The notes under the pieces were generated by a model. It ran no database searches. It was not told the origin of the DNA and was given only the letters and a program-made list of their open reading frames with translations. A stretch of 64,000 nucleotides of DNA from Schistocephalus solidus (taxonomy: Eukaryota; Platyhelminthes; Cestoda; Diphyllobothriidea; Diphyllobothriidae): NCBI GenBank assembly GCA_017591395.1, contig WEDG01002818.1, forward strand, positions 1-64,000, read 5' to 3'. Of this stretch, positions 34,528-50,700 are shown piece after piece; position 1 is the stretch's first letter; each line of letters opens with the position of its first letter. Position numbers and translations under genes: made by a program.

Positions 34528-36156
34528 GTGTTATTCAAATGGACATTGCACGGTTTTAAAAAACCCATCTTAGGAAAATCTCCCAGGTTTTCAGGCACTG
34601 TTAGTGTGAGCTGGAGTGCAGAATCGATAGGGGTCACGGAACAAACGAGCGAATTTCAAAGCAGATGCTTCCTCGCGGATTTGCAGGACGTGTGTCTGAA
34701 GACGAACATACTGCTAGCAACTGTTAAAGCTCTGTTGGATATACTCCGACTTTACCATCCAGAAGTTCCAAAGGACCCAAAAACGCGTCTGCGATCTCCA
34801 CGTACTTGCAATAACAAGGTCCTGAAGAACGGGAGCTATGTCCATATGGGCCTTGGGCGGGGTTTACTGGATGAGCTAAACCACCGGCGAGCAACAAAAG
34901 TTCCTGAAATGGGCACCCAGTTGCATATCGATGGAATGAAGTTGTTTAAAGGACCAGGGCAATACCTTTGGCCAATTCTTGCTCGGGTAAACTACCTGGT
35001 AGATGGACAGCCGTTTGTGGTAGGTTTTTTCTCTGGGTTCGGCAAGTCGGAGCCGCTGAATGTTTTTCTGAGAGATTGCATTGCCGAATTGAAATAAATT
35101 TGTGGAATCGGCCTGTGGATTCCACAAGCCTGCGAATTAATGAAGGTTAAATTATCCAATGTCATATGCGACTCACCAGCTCACTCATATGTCCGACAAA
35201 TGAAAGCCCACAATGTGTACTATGGATGTGACAGGTTAGCCGTTTAGTGAAGGTAACGGAACGCACTGTACGTGCGGTCGTCTTCGGGACGACCGTTCGT
35301 TTCGATCGCAAAATCAGGGACTCCACCACAGAGACATCTCCTCTTTCGAGGAGTTATCTATCGATATTGTTGGTCGCTTGCAAATAGACTGCATGCGCCT
35401 GGTGTACTTGGGTGTAATGCGGAAGTTACTCCATCAGTGGAGATTGAGTGCGAAGAGATTTTCTCCAGCACTTAATGACCTCATCTTAAAATGCAGTCAG
35501 TGCTTGCCGATGGAATGTACGCGCAAGTGTAGAACACTTGATTTTCTAGAGTTTTGGAAGGCGGCCGAATTTCGTAAATGTTTGCTGTACATAGGCCCTG
35601 TTGTTTTGAAAACCTATCTGGTCAATGACCGTTTTCAGCATTTTCTTTGCAGTTTTCCGTTGCAGGTTATATTTTTGTCATCCAATTTTACATAAGATCT
35701 GTTTTGATTTTGCCCGCATTTTTGTGAAATAACTTTGTTTCAGATTTCACCATATATAGTATAGTCCTGCAGAGATGGCAAATAATATTCATGGTTTAGT
35801 TCATCTACAAGAAGATGTGGGATGGTTTGGAGTGTTGGATAATTTTTAAGCCTTTCGATTTGAGTCTTTTTTTACAAATCATTCGTAATTCGATGAAGGG
35901 GTCAACAAACGTAGCCACACAGGTGTACAGGCGATTTTCGGAAAGACGTCTGCCTGAGTTGTCAACATGCCCCATGCTGTTGAATGACGATGAGGGTGTA
36001 CCATGGTCTTTACAGTTACTTCGCAGCTCCCCTGCCATCTTCCACAATGGTTACGTGCTGTCGCCTGAAGCACCCGATTACGTGGTACTGATCGGTGACA
36101 GACCCTGCGTACTGGAATACAGTACCGTCCGGTTGTGGACTGCCGTGACTTTTTGA
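34528..36156 (+). pseudogene. Transposase-like protein of an uncharacterised animal DNA-transposon family, broken
   Basis: An open frame at 34528-35094 includes LLDILRLYHPEVPKDPKTRL, SYVHMGLGRGLLDEL, LHIDGMKLFKG, YLWPILARV and PFVVGFFSGFGKSEPLNVFL. Further pieces follow: VKLSNVICDSPAHSYVRQMK (about 35142), CMRLVYLGVMRKLLHQW and FWKAAEFRKCLLYIGPVVLK (35378-35620), and STCPMLLNDDEG with PDYVVLIGDRPCVLEY (35955-36120). I know this order from large, mostly unannotated animal proteins often labelled transposase-domain proteins (CACTA/EnSpm-like has been suggested). The stop at 35095 and frame changes at about 35250 and 35340 show decay, unless some gaps are introns. The initial ATG and DDE residues are not identified. 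Confidence 0.55.
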
Positions 36157-37929
36157 CGACATCCATTTTTTCTTCCAGCCTTTTCATATTTAAAGCGTCA
36201 GATTTGACAAGTAGTCCTTCGACTGCAACCCTTTCTGACAGTATCTGTAAATATGTCCCTTTTGACCTTGAAGGTAATTTTATTCTCATTCCATTGCTGC
36301 ACACGTTCCAAAAACAGTTACTTTTTGTTCATGGTTGTTTGTTCGCACGTTTTTTTTTCAAAGTTATTCATACACACGTTTGTGATAGATTTAAGTCCAC
36401 GATGACTGTTTTTACTGGCTTGTATCCATTGCTGGCGTGGTGTATGTAGATGTACTGAATCGTTGAGTTAATCCATGACCAAAGAGTGGCTCGTGGATGT
36501 GAACTGTGTCATGTGGCCAAAAATGAAAAGCAGCGTGACTATTTACTGCAGCATAACCTGCAGCCACCTGTAAACACCAAAGTTTACGCAGTCAGAGTCC
36601 TGAAGGACGACTGACCCTCGACAAGGCAGAAAATTTGGCGAAAAAGGCTAAAGAGACGGACGACCTCCAAATGAATGAGGAAGGCGGTACAGAAGGAAGT
36701 AATATATTTTTTTATTTTTATTTTTAGACCTAGGAATGACGAGAATACACCGGGCCCATCCATGCCTTGGAGTACGCCAAAACGACCTACTCCGCCGTCC
36801 ACTTATCAGTAAGCATTTGTTACGAATGTGTACCTCCGACTACTATCTGAACGATCTCCAGCTGTCCTTTCAACTTTAATCAACGAACTAAGAAAGGAAG
36901 TGGATACTCTAAGGTACAATTTTTATAAATTTTATAAACATTCACCAAGTAAAAACGTTGATTACATTGCAGACCAGCAGGCTCGCAACATGAACAATAG
37001 GCAGCCTTGAACGACATACTCAATGAAATGCAGGCCAAGGCTATCCAGTCGATCTATCGTCTGCCCCTGTGCACAGAGGAGGCATACGTTGACTGCAATT
37101 ATCTCAATGTCTTTACAGTTGACGGATTTCAGGTTTAACGATTTTCATAATATGTAACCCACGCTAAGCGGTAAGCCGTTCAGGGTTATTTAATTCAGTT
37201 TGTAACTTCTACTGCTATAATGACAGTAGATAATATTTGTAACGGCACGTAAACCGCAATGCAAGCATTCTGGGCACACAGAGCCATTGTATGGGATTTT
37301 ATTCCTGAAGTTGGTGTTGGTGATTTGTGAACGTGACTACTGGAGTAGTATGTATTTAAATCATGACTTGGGAATTGGTGATTTTTAACTCTTTTATAAT
37401 GTTAATCTAGCCTGGCATGCTTCGGTAACCAACATATTTTTCTTTTTATTTTAGTACTCACCTTTGGATATCGGCAGCAATGTTGGCAGACTATAACAAA
37501 GCCTTACTTACGCATGTCATATTTTTACCCTTTTTAATAATAAAATACGTCGCAACGTTCATCTGCACATGTCCTATGTCATGAGTGGGTGGGTACATTG
37601 CAGGAATGACTTGATAGGATCCAAACGGAAGCCCTATTAGCTGTATGACATTGGGCCGCTTATAGTGCCACAATTAGGGATGCATAAATAGTGGTAAATT
37701 GTCAGGGAAAGCAATGTGCGCTGGGCGTCCGATATACAGAAAAGGGGGCTGCTACTGCGAGAAAATCGAGGGGCCCCATTGTGCATTTTTTGCCTGTGCG
37801 GGGGCCTAAGGGGGCCACACAGTCGGCTTTTCCCCTTCTGGCCCCGCCATTTAGCCCTCTTCAGCCCCCTGGGCCAGGGGGGGCTAGCTGGGGTTTGTGC
37901 TGGTAGAGCAATTTATGTGGAGTTTTAAC
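36157..37929. other. No assigned gene; GC-rich patch at 37740-37905
   Basis: A short plus-strand piece at 37012-37137 (AIQSIYRLPLCTEEAYVD) might be the end of the preceding transposase-like gene, but I cannot support this. At 37740-37905 runs of G and C (GGGGCCCC, AGGGGGGGC) form small self-complementary blocks. Elsewhere the sequence is AT-rich. Confidence 0.35.
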
Positions 37930-40330
37930 TAGCTTCCATGAGTTCCCGTACGTAGTGGTGGCAGACATAGAAGCTACGTTCCACCAGGTTCAAGTTCCAA
38001 ATTCACAACGTTCGTTTCTACGTTTCCTGTGGTGGCCAAATGGTAACTTAGCATACGATCCTGAGGCTTATCAATTGGCAGTACATCCGTCCGGGGCAAC
38101 CTCTTCCCCATGTGTCGCTACCTACGCACTAAACCTATTGATAAATCAGACGACAGACGTCCCGCAGCAGAGGTGTTTCTGCGTCGACAATTGTTTGGTT
38201 AGCCGCAACTCTGTGCAAGCCCTTAGGGACGTGGCTTCTCACCTGCGAACAGCCCTGTGAAATCATGGTTTCCGTTTAAATAAATGGCGTAGCAACTCTG
38301 TTGAGACCTTAATAGATATCCCTGAGGAAGAACGAGTCGATGGGGGAATGTGCCTCGATCTTAAACCAGCCGATACCCACAGAACACTAGGTGTTGAATG
38401 GAACAAAACTACAGACACCTTCAGTTTCACAGTCAAGCGCTCTACGGATACGGTTACCAGAAGAGCGATGCTCTCTTATATGCCAACCCTCTATGATTCC
38501 CTTGGTTTTGTCGCTCTCGTTCTGTTACCGGCCAAGTTACTCCTGCAGAAATTGCGTCGATCGAACCTCAGATGGGTCGATAAGATTGATGACGAGTACG
38601 TGCGACATTGGGTAACCTGGATGAAAGAGCTTCAGGGACTTGAAAATGTTCAAATCCGACGCTGTTTAATCCAGACTGCTTTATATACCGTTGAGCAGTA
38701 TCAACTACGCGGTTTCTTGGACGCGTCGAAGAGCGAGTACGGGGCTGTAGCCTACCTTCATGCAACGACTAAAGACAGTACTACATGCACAAAGTTTTTG
38801 TGGGGCAAATCTCGAGGCACGCCTATTGAGGTCCAAACCATAACACCGTTAGAGCTCACCACTGCAGTTCTGGCCGCCAAACTAGTGAAACAGGCCGAGT
38901 TTGAACTAACACTACTAATCTCGTCAAAGACCGCGTGGACAGATTCCATGGTAGTCTTACAATTGATACGGAACAATACGTCACGTCTCGAAACATTTGT
39001 AGCAAACCGCATCTGTGCCATATTAGATTTATCCAACGCTGCACAATAGAGGTAGGTGCATTCCAAGAGTAAACCAGCAGACGGAGCTTCAAGAGGTGTA
39101 GATGGTGACAGGCTGAAAAAACACTATGTTGCTCATGGGTCCCATATTCCTGAGCAAGATGTCTGACGAATGGCCAAATGAACCAGATCAACGACCCGTG
39201 GAGGTTTCAGATATGTGTGACTTTGCCGTAAATACCGTCTTTGTTGGGGATCATTGGCTGACCAAGTTTTCGGGTTGTGTTAGCTGGGAAAACATCTAAG
39301 GCATGTTGCTTGGCTGCGACGTTTGCAGTTTTTCTGAAGAACAAAGTATCGCATCGACCAGAACCCGTTTCAAAGGTTCTCACCGTGGCAGACCTAGAAA
39401 GTGCCGAAAGCGATGTCTTGTGGTTAGTCCAGAGAAGATTCTGCGAGAATGAACTTATTTGTGTTCAAAGCAATTTGCGAAACACCGATTTCAAGAAGTT
39501 GAAAGTGACCAACAGTCCGCTGAAGCACCTTTCACCATTCTTCTCTAATGGTCTGATTAAAGTGGGATGATGACTTTAATACGCGCGAATTCCGTACGAA
39601 ACAAAACGCCCTGTCATCCTCCCTCAAATCCATTTCGTACGCGGACTAATCGTAGAACACGTTCATCGAATAAACGGTCACGTAGGGATATCATACACAA
39701 GTGTCATCCTACGAGAAAGATACTGGATAATTCGGGACCAAGCCCTCATCAAACAAGTCATTGGGTCTTGTTTTGTGTGTCGACAGCTGATGGCACCTTT
39801 GCCGCTGGATAGACTGGAGCCGTATAACCCACATTTCACGTTCACAGGGACTATTTCAGGTGAAATTAGCTTGAAGGTCGGAAAAGAGATAATGTTGCCA
39901 GTTCACATGCCTCAGTATTCGCGCGGTCCACATCGAGGTAATCTCAAGTATGGAGACTGATTCGTTTCTCTGTGCTTTCGGTAGGTTCGTTGCTCGAAGA
40001 GGATGCCAACCATAGCTTTACAGTGACAACGGGCCAAACTTGAAAAGGGCTGAGAACGAACTGAAGAGGTTACTGCAGAAATACAACCAAGACCGAATAA
40101 CAAGCTCTCTCGCGGAGAAAGGATGCGATAGGCCGTATTCCGAAGACTTCTCCGCCCATTTCAACCGCATCAAGCAAGGATCTCTGGCAGTTGACTATAC
40201 CGACCATTCGGAGTTGCAAGCTAGCCCGTCTCACGAGGATGATACTCAATTAGTTGAGCACTACCTAGAGGTTCCTCCGGGAGGTGGCTAAACGCTGCCC
40301 GAGGTGGCCAACGATGAACAACAACGATGA
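37930..40330 (+). pseudogene. BEL/Pao retrotransposon pol: reverse transcriptase, RNase H, integrase fragments
   Basis: A frame open from 37955 to 39049 except for one TGA at 38258. It carries FLRFLWWPNGNL and AVHPSGATSSP (RT), CFCVDNCLVS where the family has YVDD, then YDSLGFVALVLLPAKLLLQ (the Pao-specific stretch), and RNase H segments FLDASKSEYGAVAY, ITPLELTTAVLAAKL and WTDSMVVLQLI. Shifted frames give the integrase region: ADLESAESDVLWLVQR, HVGISYTSV, SCFVCRQLMAPLPLDRLEPY (zinc-binding CxxC) and [17 protein letters not shown], the 'DNGTNF' part of the core. The 5' part (gag, protease, start of RT) is missing. VDD to VDN plus the stops make it inactive. Confidence 0.85.
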
Positions 40331-40419
40331 ACAAGTAGAGGTACCTCCTGAAGGCAGATTGGCTAAAGAACTTAACGATGCTGCTGGGGATAGCAGACTA
40401 TTTTTATAAGAGGAAGCAA

Positions 40420-40950
40420 TGTAGAAAGTTCTAACCACGTGTTCCTGGTAGAAAGTTCTAGAACCACGCGCATCCGTAGAACATTCTGGAAAACAAGCGT
40501 GTGATTCTTCATCATATTCACACGAATAGCACTTAAACACGATTTAGATTTTATATAAAGTTTTTAAACACAATAATATAGTTTAAATATTAATAAATGG
40601 GAAATATGCCTCGCTTAATTTTGTTTAATCTCTGTTCCCCACAACATCTCAACTAATCATCACCGATGGGATCCAACCTTGACAATGGAGAAGCTATAAA
40701 TACAGGCGTGGAATGAAATCCAGGAACGTCCGTTTTCGACCGAGCCCGTTGAGCAGGATTCCTCGTTGCTGCCCGTCCTTCGTTCCTCCCGGATCCCTGT
40801 TGGACAATCCTCCCTCGGATTTATATTATTTTTGTAGCTAGGTTCCCCCTTTCCATAGGTTCTCATTGTACTTAGATTTATTAGTATATTGTATTTACTA
40901 ACGTCTTCCTTTACCTCTCTGGGTCACAGCTACCGTCTTGTGGGCACATT
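40420..40950 (+). mobile_element. 3' LTR of the BEL/Pao element
   Basis: Directly preceded by a purine-rich tract AAGAGGAAGCAA, then TGTAGAAAGTTCTA begins the LTR. Inside are the related blocks TAGAAAGTTCTA (twice), a TATA box TATAAATA at 40695-40702 and a pyrimidine-rich segment. The right end is uncertain: several CA dinucleotides near 40930-40956 could be it. No 5' LTR was found, in keeping with the truncated coding region. Confidence 0.55.
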
Positions 40951-41089
40951 ACACTTTCCCCTCAACTTTACGGTGCATTTAAGTAAACATATTCACTTCC
41001 TCTGTAACTTCGCGGCATATTTGCGCTACCTCTCGCTACCACTTACGTGTGACTGGGGCTAGGCTAGACAATCGGAATTACTTTTCTCC

Positions 41090-41207
41090 AAAATAGTGGT
41101 TGAAGCTTGGAATAATCTTCCTCTGGAGGTTGTTATGTCGGAATACCTAGAGGCTTTTAAGCGAAAGTCGGATAGATATAATAGTGCGTGCTACAACACG
41201 AACTGAA
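41090..41207 (+). pseudogene. CR1 LINE, last codons only
   Basis: A plus-strand frame reads EAWNNLPLEVVMSEYLEAFK, then DRYNSACYNTN and a stop. It matches the C-terminus of the CR1 copy at 48.1 kb (DVWNALHLDVLM, FKKNLDQYSSAYYN). It is the only CR1 piece in the plus orientation. Confidence 0.65.
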
Positions 41208-42303
41208 TGCTAAAAGGGCGACGCCAGAAAAATGCAGCCTTTTAGAATACTATTGGGTATATTTGAGTAACATTTATTTGAGTATTATTATTTTCATCTG
41301 CGGGCTCACGCTCTCCCATAATTCCCATGCGGAGGTCCCCGAGGTCTTCCCTGACTAGCTATCTGCACACCTTGATGACACTGTGCGTGCTAGCCTCAGC
41401 CGAACCTGATAGCCATAATCCATGCGGTCTCTGAACATTCTCCCTTGTTTCGAACCGCAACGGAACGAGGACGACCTGGGCGGATATTTATGCCTTTGAA
41501 ACCAGTCGACGGACTCTGAAATCAGCAAGGGAGTGCTGGCTACATCTTCCGTACTTCGGGGATGATCCAAGTGACGTCCGCGATGCCTCCTCCCCCGTTG
41601 GACACCCCAAAGGCGACAGTTTTTTTCTCCTAAAAATCACACGGAGTTTTTTTGAGTCCGCTCTTTCCCTAGTAGCAAGCAATATCTACTAGATGTCTAT
41701 TATATATCTATTAATCGAGATATGTATATCTATTTTGGCCGCTTTATATATATCTATTAGATATCGAGATATTCGGCAACCGGCGAAAATGGTACCTACG
41801 CCTTCCGGTTGGTCCCCTTTACTAACCTACTACGCTTATGATGCCCCTTGCACCTGTATTTTTAAGTACAAGACTTGGTGAAGACAATCTTTACAGAATA
41901 ATTTATTTATAAATTCAAATGAATATGTACAAAGGTGCGCGGTTTCTTTTTCCTCCGTCGTCATTGTGTTGAAGGAGGTAGGTTAACCGACGATGGTCCA
42001 GCATTGTTGTCTGCAGGCAAACAGTATTTTTTTAAAAATTGTATATTGATTTACCGTCTGCTAGATGTCCAATTTGTTTTTGCAGCCTCTGGCAATGGCT
42101 GTCAAGTGATCGTTTAAGTCGCCTGGCAATGGAAGACTCAAAATCGGATAATTTATACAAGCCGCTTGCATTCCAGGCTGCAAACACCTCTATATAGTGA
42201 CAGTGAGACGGTTTTTGATGGACTTACCCAGCATAACGTCATATATTTTTGATTTTGACTAAATTGAAATTTCAACTATGTTCCACCCCTTTGGCTCATA
42301 TCA

Positions 42304-42416
42304 ATTGGCCTCGCCAACAAACCGAGCTACTATTTTTTGATACGAGAACACGCATATACAAATAGGAGATTCAAAGGTAACTCACCTACACCTTCAATTA
42401 TACTGATACTGAATAT
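42304..42416 (-). repeat. Dispersed repeat shared with 5562-5672
   Basis: Reverse-oriented copy of the 5.6-kb block; see that entry for shared landmarks. Divergence is moderate and no coding frame is shared, so it is probably a non-coding repeat. Confidence 0.55.
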
Positions 42417-42784
42417 GCCTCCTAATTGCTCGAACATTAGACACGTATAGTAGAATAAAGTGACATATGTATTAAGCGAACTAGGAAGGAAAGTGCAAAA
42501 GCAAGTGCGTCACAAGAGCAGTCACGTGCGTGCACGCCACGGCAGAGCAAAATGCAATGCGCCCCTCACACGCTCGCGCAAGCAGCACTGTCAGCTACTC
42601 GACCAGTCAGAGCTCCGATGCTTCAAATAAATTGTCCAATGAGCACGCAACGTACAGTATATCGTAGCACCATCAGATGCGGCGAAGGCACATTTCATCA
42701 TGAGCAAATTCGTGCGCAAGCATCAACCGCATCACTAGTTGGAGTGAAACTGCCTCCGAAATATCCTAACCAATCCTCCGTAGG

Positions 42785-42788
42785 AAAA
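42785..42788 (-). terminator. Pol III terminator of tRNA-Arg
   Basis: Four T residues on the minus strand, four bases beyond the tRNA 3' end, the usual distance for RNA polymerase III termination. Confidence 0.75.
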
Positions 42789-42791
42789 TGT

Positions 42792-42864
42792 CGACCCTGG
42801 CAGGATTCGAACCTGCAATCTTCTGATCCGAAGTCAGACGCCTTATCCATTAGGCCACAGGGCC
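42792..42864 (-). tRNA. tRNA-Arg(TCG)
   Basis: All arms are sound: acceptor GGCCCTG pairs with CAGGGTC (one G-T), D arm with GGCCTAATGGATAAGGC, anticodon arm TCTGA-CTTCGGA-TCAGA (anticodon TCG, reading CGA codons), T arm GCAGG-TTCGAAT-CCTGC, discriminator G. A TTTT terminator lies at 42785-42788, four bases after the end. Internal A and B boxes are present. This is the best RNA gene in the window. Confidence 0.92.
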
Positions 42865-42869
42865 ACGGG

Positions 42870-46048
<3,179 letters not shown>

Positions 46049-46389
46049 GATATGACAATGCTGTCTCCTCCTTTTTTGCTAACTGGAGATGTCATTGAAC
46101 GATTACTTGACCATGTGGACTACTGCTTCTGATATTCCGAATTTTTTTTAAAAAAGGACTTAAATGCGCAGTCGAACAAGGAAATCAGTACATCTTGTAA
46201 GCGTAGGTTAAATTTGAAATGCAAAAACAGTAATTTAAGTGAAACGGACAGGTGGTTTTGCACTGCAGCTTTGACGAATATGCTTACGAAACATATGACC
46301 TACATCTTAGGAGCTGCGAGTACTACGAGGCCAGTGGTATGCACATAGCGTTATAGTCGACGCATCGAACCATTATGCAGACTATGCCA

Positions 46390-47722
46390 GGTTAAAGGCT
46401 CAGTGCGCCTCCTTGTGGAGGTTCTTCGTGGTTCAGGGTCTCCAAGCTTGGATGCACAAAAGTTCGAAAGACTTTGGCAAAGCAGTCTTCATCAAAGGCG
46501 TAGAAAGCCAACTTGACAATGTGCAGAACTGACATCGCAGACTTGGCTACCCTTGAACAGTGCAGCAAGAGTTTAAGCGAGGTCGTGATCTACATTCCCA
46601 AGTCCTTCTGCACGTCCACTTCTTGCAGTGGTATACCATTCAGGCAGTAATCCATTAGGTTCGGAGTGCTAGTTTTGGCAACTTGTAGAATAATGCAGTT
46701 TCTTATTGGTGATTCCTAGGTCCTTCTGTTCGGATACATTTGACAGCCACCTTCCGTCAAGAAGTATTGATGGGAGTTGCCCACCACGCTTGCCTTCTTC
46801 GTTTTGAGCCGCATTCCAACATATTTCTCAAATTTGAACTTCATCTGCTATTTATCGGACCATTCAGATAGGCGTTTGAGTCCTTCTTGTAAAGTCTGTT
46901 CATCAGTACTGCAGTGGATTAGTAGTAATATCTTGATGTCGTCTACAAACGTGACTCCCGTGCTGTCCAATCCATTAATAGATTAAGAAAAGTAAAGGTC
47001 CAAGCACGGAGCCCTGAGGTTAACCCCTCGCGAACGGCATGGAAATTGCTATTACATTGCCAATGCAAACGGACTGTGATTGGCCTATCAAGAAACTTCT
47101 TACCCGATTGAGTAAATTCCCCTTATTCCAGATTCTTGAACTTTGTAGAGTAACCTGTGTTGAGAAACACAATCAAAGGTTTTTAAGAAGTCGACGTTGA
47201 CGACATCAGCGCTAGTGCCCTCATCTAATGACCAGGCCCACTCTTCCATTGAATCGAGCATATTGGTCAAACAGGAGTGATTTCGCCGAAATCCATGTTG
47301 GTCACTGTCAAGGCAGTTTTTTCTTCAATAAACTTCATGCTGGCAATTTTGATGATCATTTCCATCAATTTGCAACAAATGCATGTTAGGCTCACCGGTC
47401 GATAGAATTTATTGCTGGTTCTGGATCCACCCTTGTGAATATGGTATATATTTGCTGATTTCCAATCAGAGGGAGGATGCCTCGATCGAAGGACGACTGG
47501 AAAATACACGAGAATGGTCTAGAGAATTCGCTAGCAAGCTCCTTCTGTAATTTTTCCGGTATTTGATCAGGACCCGGAGACTTGGCGTCGTTAAGTGCAA
47601 GAAGCTCCTTTTTCATATCTTCTTCTGTGAATTCGAGGTCCTCAATGACGGCGTCGTTACTACTTGTATGAAAGTCTTTTTGGTTAAAATCCGCTTCAGC
47701 TGTAAAAGCGATGCGAAAAACC
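46390..47722 (-). pseudogene. CR1 LINE copy B, central and 3' coding part, decayed
   Basis: Minus-strand frames give ELLALNDAKSPGPDQIPEKL (RT start), then VSLTCICCKLMEMIIK and pieces equivalent to DCCLNGIPFQEVD-type sequence near 46650. It is clearly related to copy A (LLALNESKSPGPYDIPLKL; LTLICCKLMEK) but more damaged. The endonuclease is absent, the 3' end is lost near 46390, and the 5' edge abuts the 3' end of copy A. Confidence 0.7.
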
Positions 47723-47729
47723 GACTAAG

Positions 47730-50700
47730 GTTCAGTTTATTAAGGTAAAGATATACAAACGCCTTTGAACTCCCTCTTGGTTACAGTATGGCTAAAAAGG
47801 CACTGATAAATCAGGAAAATTCAAAAAATGTTGTTTACACAATAGCGTGCGGAAAAAACAGCTGTTGGCTAATCGAAAAGTGTAAACATAAAAGTGTACT
47901 CACATATGACAAGTAGTATGAGGATATGCTATTTTGTTGACAAGATTCTCGTTAGTGAGGCATATGCGATGAGTTTGAGTATTATAGAAATGGTTCTGGA
48001 ATATAGGAAGTAGTATTGTAATATTAAGAGTGTGATTCAACTGGGACGTGACTAGGAAGATCTGGTGGTATTATAGTAGGCACTGCTATACTGGTCCAGG
48101 TTTTTCTTAAAAATCTCAAGGGAAGTAGCCATAAGAACATCTAGATGCAGAGCATTCCAAACGTCGACCACCCTCTTGGAGAAGAACTTTCGTGTGTCCA
48201 GTCTGGTGCCAGTCACACGTAGTTTGAGTGGATAACCTCTCAAGTTCGTGATTTTTGCTAACTGGAAGAAGTCTCCAGGTACGAGGCAGCAGTCCTGACC
48301 ACACACAATACGGAATGTTTGTATCAGGTCACCTCGTAGCTGCCTGTAACTCAAAGGAATGAGATCAAGGTTAACTAATTGGGTTTCATAGGGTAATGAG
48401 CCCTGTCCACTCACAAGTTTGGTTGCACGCCTTTGAACCTTTTCGAGGATATTCAGGTCCTTCGCGGTCGAGGGTCTCCAAGCTTGGATGGTGTACTCTA
48501 GTTTCGGTCGCACAAAGGCAGAGAAAGCCCGCTTGACAAGGTACAGAGCTGACATCTCAGACTTGGCTACCTTTGAACAATGCAGCGAGGGTTTTAGGGA
48601 GCTCGAGATCCCCACTCCCAAGTCCTTCTGCGCGTCAACTTCTTGAAATGGTATACCATTGAGGCAGCAATCCATGAGGTTCAGAGTGCTGGTTCTGCCG
48701 ACTCGTAGAATAGTTCAGTTTTTCTTATTGAACGGCAAAAGCCAGTCCTTCAACCATTTTTGAAGTCGGTTTGGGTTTTCCTGCAAATGCTTTACGTCAG
48801 CGGCAGCTTAATATCATCCGCAAACATGATGACAGCGCAATCCAGTCCACTGACGCAGTCTTTTACGTACATAATGAACAGAGTAGGACCAAAAACGGAG
48901 CCTTGGAGAACACCACTTTCAACCACAACCTCCACTGACTGTTGGTTACCTATATGGACCGTTTGAGGGTGGTCAAATAAGATGCTGTGGATCCATTTCA
49001 GGAGATTGAGTTTGTGCAGGAGTCGCTGATGTGGAAAACTATCAAATACCTTCTTAAATTCAATATAAACTACGTGCAGCGCGTTTCCTTCATCAACTAC
49101 CCGAGTCCAATGTTCCAAAGAATAGAGCAAGTTCGTTACACAAGACCTGCGGCTTCGGAATCCATGCTGCGCATCGGATAATAGTTTACGCTGCTCCAAG
49201 AATTGCATCAGCTCTCACTTAATTATTTTTCCATGAGTTTGCAGCAGATCAAGGTGAGGCTAATTGGTCTGTAATTATTTGCGGAGGCCTTGCTGCCAAT
49301 CGGCAGGTAACCTGCCGGCTTCGAACGAGGTTCGAAAAGCATGGACAATGGTTTGGCTAGTTCTGCAGCGAGTTCCTTACGTAACTTTAGCGGTATATCA
49401 TATGGACCCGGTGATTTAGACTCATTTAGAGCCAACAGCTTTTTATGAACATTTGGTTCGTCAAAAGATACAGCCTCTATTGTTGGACTCTTATCGAAGT
49501 CGTAGTCGGGAGGAGTAAATGCGCTTTCACTCGTAAAGATGGATTTTAAAAAATGCTCAAAGGTTTTCCGCTTTTGCTGCATCTTCAATAATCTCTAGGT
49601 TTTCGATAGTCTTTAGGAAGGGAACGGGGTCTCTGTTTCACGTGCCCTTTCTAATGTACTTGTAGAATAACTTCGGCTTTTCCACTGCACGGTTCAACAG
49701 GTCTTTTTTGGAGTCTTGTCATGTCTTGAGGATAAGCCATTTACCTTTGTTTCTTTGTGCCTTGTATGCGTTTATGAACGCAGGAGTGTCATCAGCGAGT
49801 GATTTCTTCCACAACCTCCGTTTTTTATTCACTTCTATTTCAACGTTTGAGTCAGCCACTAGGGTCTGTTATCCAGTCTCTTACGTGAAATCGGGCAGTG
49901 TTTGCTGAGGAGAATATGCAATAACTCACTGAACCATTCCCAATCCTCGGTCACATTGCCAAAAAAAGCTGACTCCCAGTTGATGTTGTTGAGTCGAGTC
50001 TTCATTTGATCAAAGTCATCACGCCAAATATTTCTTCTAAATCTGGTGGTCTGTCCAATCACCGAAAACATTGAGAAGTCCCAGTGAAGTGCGACGTGGT
50101 CACTCCGACCTAGGGGAGGTAGACATCGCACCTCATCAACACTATCTAGCGTATTCGTAAACACCAGGTTCAAGCAGTTTGACTGCTGCCCCCCACACGC
50201 ACCCTTGTTGGAAATAAGACGTGCTGAGTGAGGAATGACCTCAGTGTCATGTCCAATAAACGTCGGTCAAAAACTAGTTCTGGACCGCTTGTATATACTG
50301 AACTCCAGTCAGTGAGCGGTGCATTGAAGTCGCCCATTATGAAGACGCCAAATTGAGAGGCAAATAATTTTAGCTCTTCTAACAGGTGAGGGTCAGCCTC
50401 AGATTCACTTCTTGGTGGTCGGTAGACGGTCAGGATTTCAAGGCTGTGTGATCTCAGCATCTTTGTAGTGAGCCAAATAGTTTCAGAGCTGCATGCAAAT
50501 TTTTCTGTTTTTTTTCTGACGCAAGAAGTCCGTGTTTTACGTAGCTAACAACGCCTCCTCTCTGACGCCCTTCCCGGTCTCTTCTAAATAGCTGGTAGCT
50601 AGGTATGGTTAACTCACGATCATCCATGCGTTGGGACAATCATGCTTCTGTCAAGGAAATTATGTCTGGTGAGTGATCACAGACATGGATCTTCATCTCA

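Noticed and set aside
37012..37137. Possible DUF4806-like tail (AIQSIYRLPLCTEEAYVD)
   Set aside because: Too short and remembered only loosely; cannot be supported.
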